Positions 58,756 through 64,000 of a stretch of DNA of 64,000 bases are shown here, piece after piece (positions within the stretch are counted from its first letter, which is position 1; every line of letters begins with the position of its first letter). The notes under the pieces are model-generated. The model searched no databases and was not told where the DNA came from. It saw only the letters and a list, made by a program, of their open reading frames with translations. Location of the stretch: assembly GCA_028583415.1 (NCBI GenBank), contig CM053270.1, positions 47,756,663 to 47,820,662 on the forward strand. Reading direction: 5' to 3'. Made by a program: the position numbers and the translations under genes. This DNA comes from Protea cynaroides. Its lineage: Eukaryota; Streptophyta; Magnoliopsida; Proteales; Proteaceae.

Positions 58756-59875
58756 GAATCTGTAAAAAAGAAGCATACGAAGAAGATTTTAAACATGTGC
58801 AACAGCTAAGGAATTATAGTAACAGTGGAAGTTGGTAGGTGATGGTGAAATCCAAACAGTTGGAAGATAAGCATTGATGGGAAACAAGAAAATCATTCGG
58901 AAAAATGTTGAGAAATTGAGAAAAACATAAAAAATAGAGTATACAAATGAGAAGAAAGAATTTTGCATGTTCTACATTGGAAGCCATGAAAAATACAAGA
59001 AAATTGTAGTAAAGCATGGGTGGGTGATGCAAAAATCACTATGATAGCATCCAATCATGTAGAAGAAATTTTTATAAAAAGTTTTGATAAAAAGAGAGAG
59101 AGAGAGTGAAAGAGAAAGAACTCAATTTTGCATGATTCATGTGGTGTGTGCAAAAAAAATGTGATGTGGAGATTAAATGTTTACAAGAAAGGCCCCATAA
59201 AAGCATTTGAACAAATAAAAACATGCTTGCATAAAGTTTGAGAAGAAAACTCAAAGAAAAGTGGAAGTTGGGGTTTATTTTAGTATTTCCTAAACCCTAG
59301 AGAGGGATTTTGTCATGGAAATCGAAGGAAGCATACCTTTGATTAATGTAGGAGGAGATTGGTTCAGTATGGATGCTTGGGAGTCCATCGGACGCAAGAT
59401 CACAACATCCAGAGGTGAAAATAGAGCTCTAGCTACTTGAGAGAAAAGTTAGAAAGTGAAGAAATTTTTTTAAAACTAGAGTTGAATTTATAGGAGAGAG
59501 AAATTTCTCCATCTGATCGCGAATCCCGATGGTGGTTGCAACTGGATGCTGCTACCTGATCTCCAACCAGTTGGGTTTTGATGCTCTAGGTAATGGCACC
59601 GATTGGAATTACCAGTTGTGCCACTATTATTTGCAAGTCCAAAAGACTCTGAATGGGTTATGGTCACAGGTCCCGGTCGTGATTTTTGATACCGGACACT
59701 GCAACCAGATGAGCCAGAACCCGATAAAAATATGTGCATTTTAGAGATTAGTTATTTGCATGTTTGGTGTCATTTCATACATGTTCTATTTCTGATATTA
59801 CCCTTGTACCGCTTGCAGTAGAACATGTCACTAACCGTGTTAATGTAACATTTCAGGAATCATTACCGATTACAG
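58756..59875. other. Divergent spacer of element B with CAAC(C/T)GG-type motifs
   Basis: Between the antisense ORF start and gag. The part at 59520-59715 carries GCAACTGG, CAACCAGTTGGG, TACCAGTTG and GATACCGGACACTGCAACC. These are the motif wording of LTR B (51195-51330). The rest is A-rich. Confidence 0.6.
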
Positions 59876-60889
59876 ATGGCACCTAAGACCTGCTCTGCTC
59901 TACACACAAAGGAACAGAGTGACGGATCAAATCCAAATAGGACACAACCACTAACACTGTCGCTTGGTGAGAACACTCAGGTGGAAACCGTGCTACCGCC
60001 GCCACTCAAGGCTACTCCCTGAGAATATTCTAGCAATCATGAGGAACCTAGCTCATGCTATGGGTCAAAAGCAGCATAAAGTGCTGAGAGAGCAGCAACG
60101 TGAGAGTCAAATACAACAACAACAGTTTCTGGAAGACCTTAGAGCCATACTAAGGCTGGCACTTGCACCTCCAGGAACAGCTAATCAGGGGAACAATACT
60201 ACCACTGCCCCTCTATCAGGAGTCAATACTGCTAATGTTGCTGGGACATCTACAGGTCAGGACAAAGTTACAAACGAAGCCAACCATATACTACGGTAGC
60301 TGTTTAGAACCAGCCACCAATTATGCTTGTGCCACATCAACTCGACCTAGCTAGGACTGTCAAGAGGTTCATGAAGATGAAACCTCTGAAATAGACTAGA
60401 GTAGGGAATAACCCACTGTAACCAGCAATTTGGATTAAGTCCATTGAAGACACTACAGATGATGGTATGCACTAAAGAAGAAAAGATCCTTGCACCACTT
60501 ATATGCTCGAAGGTGAACATAATACATGGTGGGAGTCCACTCAGCCTTTCATAGCTGCAAAGTACCCCCAAATAACTTGGGAAATTTTCAAGGAAGCCTT
60601 CTTAAACAAGTACTTTCCAAAGAGCTTCAAGGATAAGAAGGAGGTAGAATACCTGAATGTGTCTCAGGGACAACAATCAGTGGATGATTACCAGCATAGG
60701 ATTGAAGAATTGTTCTATTTTGCTCTGGCCAATATGAAGGAGGAACATCCAAGGCTCGCAGGTTTAGTAAGGGGTTACGAGATAATATTCGAGCTACCGT
60801 GGGATGCCTTAGGAAAGGAAGTGTACTCTGAGGCCGTTCAAACAACGAAGGTCATCAAAGCCAATCTAAGGGACAACTATTTTGCATAG
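59876..60889 (+). pseudogene. Gag of element B
   Basis: The ATG at 59876 opens MAPKTCSALHTKEQ, with frame changes afterwards. The gag domain is open at 60503-60889: LEGEHNTWWESTQPF, WEIFKEAFLNKYFPKSFKD, VDDYQHRIEELFYFA and VQTTKVIKANLRDNYFA. Element C is inserted 27 bp after the stop, before the zinc knuckle. Confidence 0.85.
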
Positions 60890-60915
60890 AAAGGAAACAA
60901 TAAAAGGACAACCAA

Positions 60916-62984
60916 TGTCACACCCCAATTCTGCACCAACTAGAATGGTATGATGAACCATCTATAAACCAACGGTTCAACCAGGATCTCGAATAGGTTA
61001 TACCCACCATGTTAAACCAAAACACATTCCACATTAATCAGAGATAATAAAGTAAATAGCGAAAGTTTTACAGATAATGAACTGAGGTTTAGTCATGATA
61101 AATAATAATATTTCATTTATCTCCAAGTAACCAAAACATAATTTAATACATATTACAAATATCCAAATATGAAAATTAAACACTAAGCGTATCCACAGTT
61201 GAAACGCTCGCTTAACGAATTATAATAGTCGTCCACAGCTCGCTCATCATAGTCGCCACATGTTCATATGTTGGCGTGTCGACATAATCTTCAACCGTGA
61301 AACCTGCAACATTAGAAACTAAAAAGAATTTCACGCGTGAGGGTCAGTTCTCCAACTTGAGCTCAGTGAGTAAACAAAACAATGCAACAAACATATGCAT
61401 ACATTCAATTCATATCTTTGGTCTGGTTCATAAGTTTGCAATGTGCAATAGAAAGGTTTGGTGGCCGCCACACCTCTATACACGGGTGTGTAAGCCCACC
61501 CAATGGATCAAACACCATTGTTGTCCACATCCACCCCACCATGGAATAGGGATAGAGCTAAAGTGCTTAGGACCGCACCGCATCATACTTCCCTTGATGC
61601 CCCACTCGCATCAAGTACACTAACCACATACAAACATTCACATGCCTATTCCTAGCATCATCATCATCATCATCATGTTATAAATAAATAGAATTAAATA
61701 TGCATGAACATTAATAGTTGGAATATTGGATGACATGTTAAATGCACATTACACGCATACAAGCATAGAATCATTCATGGCATCAGACTCAATAAACAAA
61801 AATAGTTTATTATTAGCCAATTAGTTTAAGTCTTGTTCCCTCACCTTTGGTTGATCGTAGATCCTCGTCCAAGCTTTATGAATCACTTTTAAATCACTAA
61901 AAAACCTAATCAAGTTGATAGATTTTAATTAGAATTAATTCCCTTAAGTTTAGACTAACAGAAACTGAGGGGTTGCAGGTGGGGTAGCACCTGGGGTCTC
62001 AGTTTCTGCGACCACAGGGTGTAAGGTCGCAGGGTGGGGTAGCACCTGGGGTCTCAGTTTCTACGACCCCAGGGTGTAGGGTCGCAGGTAGGGTTGGACA
62101 TACTACGACCCTACGTGCGACCACACCCTCCCTGGAACTTCCCGAGGGCATGTGGTCGAACATGTGGGTCTCGTGGGGTCGGATATCATGCGACCCTACG
62201 TGTGGCCACACGTGTCATGGTCGACCTTTCACTCTTAAGTCCATTCCTTCATGTTTAAATCATTTGGCTTACTATCATGGTCCTTCCTATGATTGTTCTA
62301 TGACTTAAAACTATAATTTTATATACTATCCATTGTCCACAATGATTTCCTCCATGGATGGGATGGATGATTTGAGTTTCTCCTAATCCTATCTTCTTCA
62401 TGAACTATTCTAGGCTCTTAAATAAATCATGGGAATTAGGTTCATACCTTAGGTTTGCTGAAGATTCAGAGTTTTCTCTGAATTTCCTCCTCCTTAGTCT
62501 TCTTCTTCAATTCTCCTTATCTTCTCCTTTTCTTCCTTCTCTTCTCTTTCTCTCTCTTTCAATTAAAGTTCTAAAGGAGTGAAAGAGGCTAAGGGACGTC
62601 CTAATTATAGAGGAAAACCCTCCATAATAAGCCCCAATGAGTTTAAGAAAGAACCCCCTTCGGATTAGGAAGGTTTCCTAAATTCGATTTCTAGCTGTTT
62701 TCGTGGGGTCGCAGGTGGGGTTGCAGAATCCGTGACCCTACGTTTTTAAAATGTGCTACCCCACGACCAAAATTCATGGGGTTGGACTCTTTTGAGGTGG
62801 GGTCGGTCATACCTGTTTAGGCATGCGACCACACACTCATATTTGACTATTTTTGAGTTATATTTCATACCTGGTCTTGTGGTTTCTTTATGCACTTGGT
62901 CCACTTGGCTTGACCATGATAGGTAGACTGGTCATGACACAAGAATGTAAGGTTAGACCGGGTTCATGGCATGCGGGTCTTACA
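60916..62984 (-). repeat. 3' LTR of element C
   Basis: 2069 bp, TGTCACACCCC...GGGTCTTACA on the plus strand. GGGTCGCAGG-type motifs occur near 61975-62100 and 62705-62830. Two 54-bp tandem units lie at about 61977-62084. Confidence 0.9.
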
Positions 62985-63062
62985 ACTCCACCACCCTTAA
63001 AAGAAATTTCATCCTCGAAATTTGAACGTACGGATCTTACAACTCCCCCATCCTTAAAATAA
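62985..63062 (-). other. Duplicated polypurine tract of element C
   Basis: The true tract (minus strand AAGGGTGGTGGAGT) abuts the LTR at 62985. A second, AAGGATGGGGGAGT, lies at 63042-63055 and is followed by TGTAAGATCCG, nearly the LTR start TGTAAGACCCG. Confidence 0.8.
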
Positions 63063-64000
63063 ATTTTTGTCCTCAAAATTTGAATTTACTTCGGAGTCAA
63101 TAGGTGGGAATTCTGTTTCCGCATTGCATCTTCTTCCTCCCATGCAATCTTCTCCATGTCTTGTCTTCGCCAGGTTACCTTGATATAATAATTATCCTAG
63201 CTTCGGAGATGTTGTACCTTCCAACTAGTGAACTAGGTTGGTACCACTTCAATAGTTAAATTTTCTATCTAATCCAGTGGATCAGTGGTCAATACTTTTG
63301 ATATGGATCTCCAACGTACTTCTTCAATAGAGATACGCGAAATACGTTATGCACACTAGATATGGACAACGGTAATGCTAGTTGATATGCAACTTTTCTA
63401 CGTCTCTCTAAAATTTTATGAGGTCCCAAAACATATATAGGATACAACTCTCCCTTCTTGTTGAATTGTTTTAAAACCATGCATAAGTGATATCTTCAAA
63501 AACACTTTGTCACTTATGACGAACTCAAGGTCTTGGTGTCTCTTTTAACAATCCTGAGCTATCTTAGATCTTTTTCTTTGATCTTGTCTGCCATTCGATA
63601 GGTTTCTTCAATAGATTCAGGTCTTAAATTCTTCATTCTCCGACTTCGTTCCAAAACAAAGGAATTTGACATTTCTACTGTACCATGCTTTATAGGCAAC
63701 ATTTACATGGTATCTTGACAACAAATTCAATTTGTGGTAACTTTTCAACTCAAGCTCCTTGAAATCAATTTCACAAGCTCGAGGCATTTCTCTTAGGATC
63801 TGTATAGTCCGCTCCGATTGTCCATCGGTTTAAGGTAAAATGCGGTACTAAACTTCAACTTTGTCCGCATTGTTTTCTGTAGATTCTCCCAAAACTTCGA
63901 GATAAAGCATGAGCCTCTGGCCGACATTATGCTCTCAGGCATACCATTCAATCTGGTAATATTATACCCATATATCTTAGTTAGCCGCTTCAAAGCAAAC
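63063..64000 (-). pseudogene. Integrase/chromodomain region of element C
   Basis: 63993-63793 reads HGV-type core wording (LNGMPESIMSARGSCFISKF, TKLKFSTAF) with the second catalytic Asp replaced (SARGS). 63480-63289 reads QFNKKGELYPIYVLGPHKIL, VAYQLALPLSISSVHNVF and VSLLKKYVGDPY. Frameshifts separate them. The chromodomain below 63289 is degraded. Confidence 0.85.

Larger units (their letters stand above)
60916..64000 (-). mobile_element. Tekay-type element C, minus strand, running off the window
   Basis: The 3' LTR (60916-62984) is followed on its right by the family's PPT and then integrase/chromodomain coding on the minus strand. The 5' part and second LTR are beyond 64000, so the TSD cannot be tested. 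The insertion cuts element B after gag. Confidence 0.88.

Noticed and set aside
1..64000. CRISPR arrays, rRNA or tRNA genes, bacterial operons
   Set aside because: The repeats seen are tandem satellites or LTR features; no cloverleaf or rRNA core was recognised. The only tRNA-like signals are primer-binding sites.

Overview
The window is flowering-plant nuclear DNA. It is a retrotransposon-dominated stretch with nested insertions around one intact, multi-exon host gene on the minus strand: a phragmoplast-associated kinesin-12 (PAKRP1/KIN12A type, 17 inferred exons, 32083 to 22700). Spliced eukaryotic genes, Ty3/gypsy chromoviruses and Tat elements, a LINE, long LTRs and simple repeats all point to a plant; the species cannot be told from the sequence. 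No rRNA, tRNA, CRISPR array or prokaryotic signal was seen.

Positions 1-20400 form a four-layer stack that can be unpacked from target-site duplications (TSDs). A decayed chromovirus (pol at 1-1322, 3' LTR from 1417) has its LTR split by a MULE-like DNA element (1699-18499, TSD TTAATTTT(A)) that carries gene fragments, including part of a FAD2 oleate desaturase. Inside that lies a complete Tat-lineage Ty3/gypsy element on the minus strand (2583-17466, TSD GCTAC), which has two RNase H domains and an oppositely transcribed, intron-containing extra gene. Inside the Tat coding region lies a 2.3-kb solo LTR of a Tekay-type chromovirus (12527-14852, TSD AATGC). The split LTR ends at 20400 and is followed by a 5'-truncated LINE (20401-21919).

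Positions 21920-35470 hold the kinesin gene and its flanks. The gene has an MSA-type mitotic promoter element, an in-frame duplicated exon, an 881-bp tandem duplication in one intron and a 147-bp one in another. Upstream are a possible hAT MITE with a GGT-rich core and a (CT)n tract.

Positions about 35480-64000 are a second transposon pile. A copia-like LTR/PBS/repeat remnant is split by a solo LTR (36390-38579) and by a full-length Tekay-type element D (39080-50400, TSD GTTTA). Next comes an older Tekay-type element B (5' LTR ending 52649, antisense ORF, gag to 60889) whose antisense ORF is split by two solo LTRs (53407-55677, TSD TAGCC; 55762-57988, TSD CACTG). Its gag is cut by element C on the minus strand (LTR 60916-62984), which runs off the window.

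The most interesting signal is shared by these Tekay-type elements. Each has an extra ORF divergent from gag. In D and B, the region between that ORF and gag carries a short GC-rich motif array that is also present in the element's own LTR but differs from element to element. This looks like a self-specific regulatory code. The junction between polypurine tract and LTR is also duplicated, and one solo LTR appears to start at the upstream copy.
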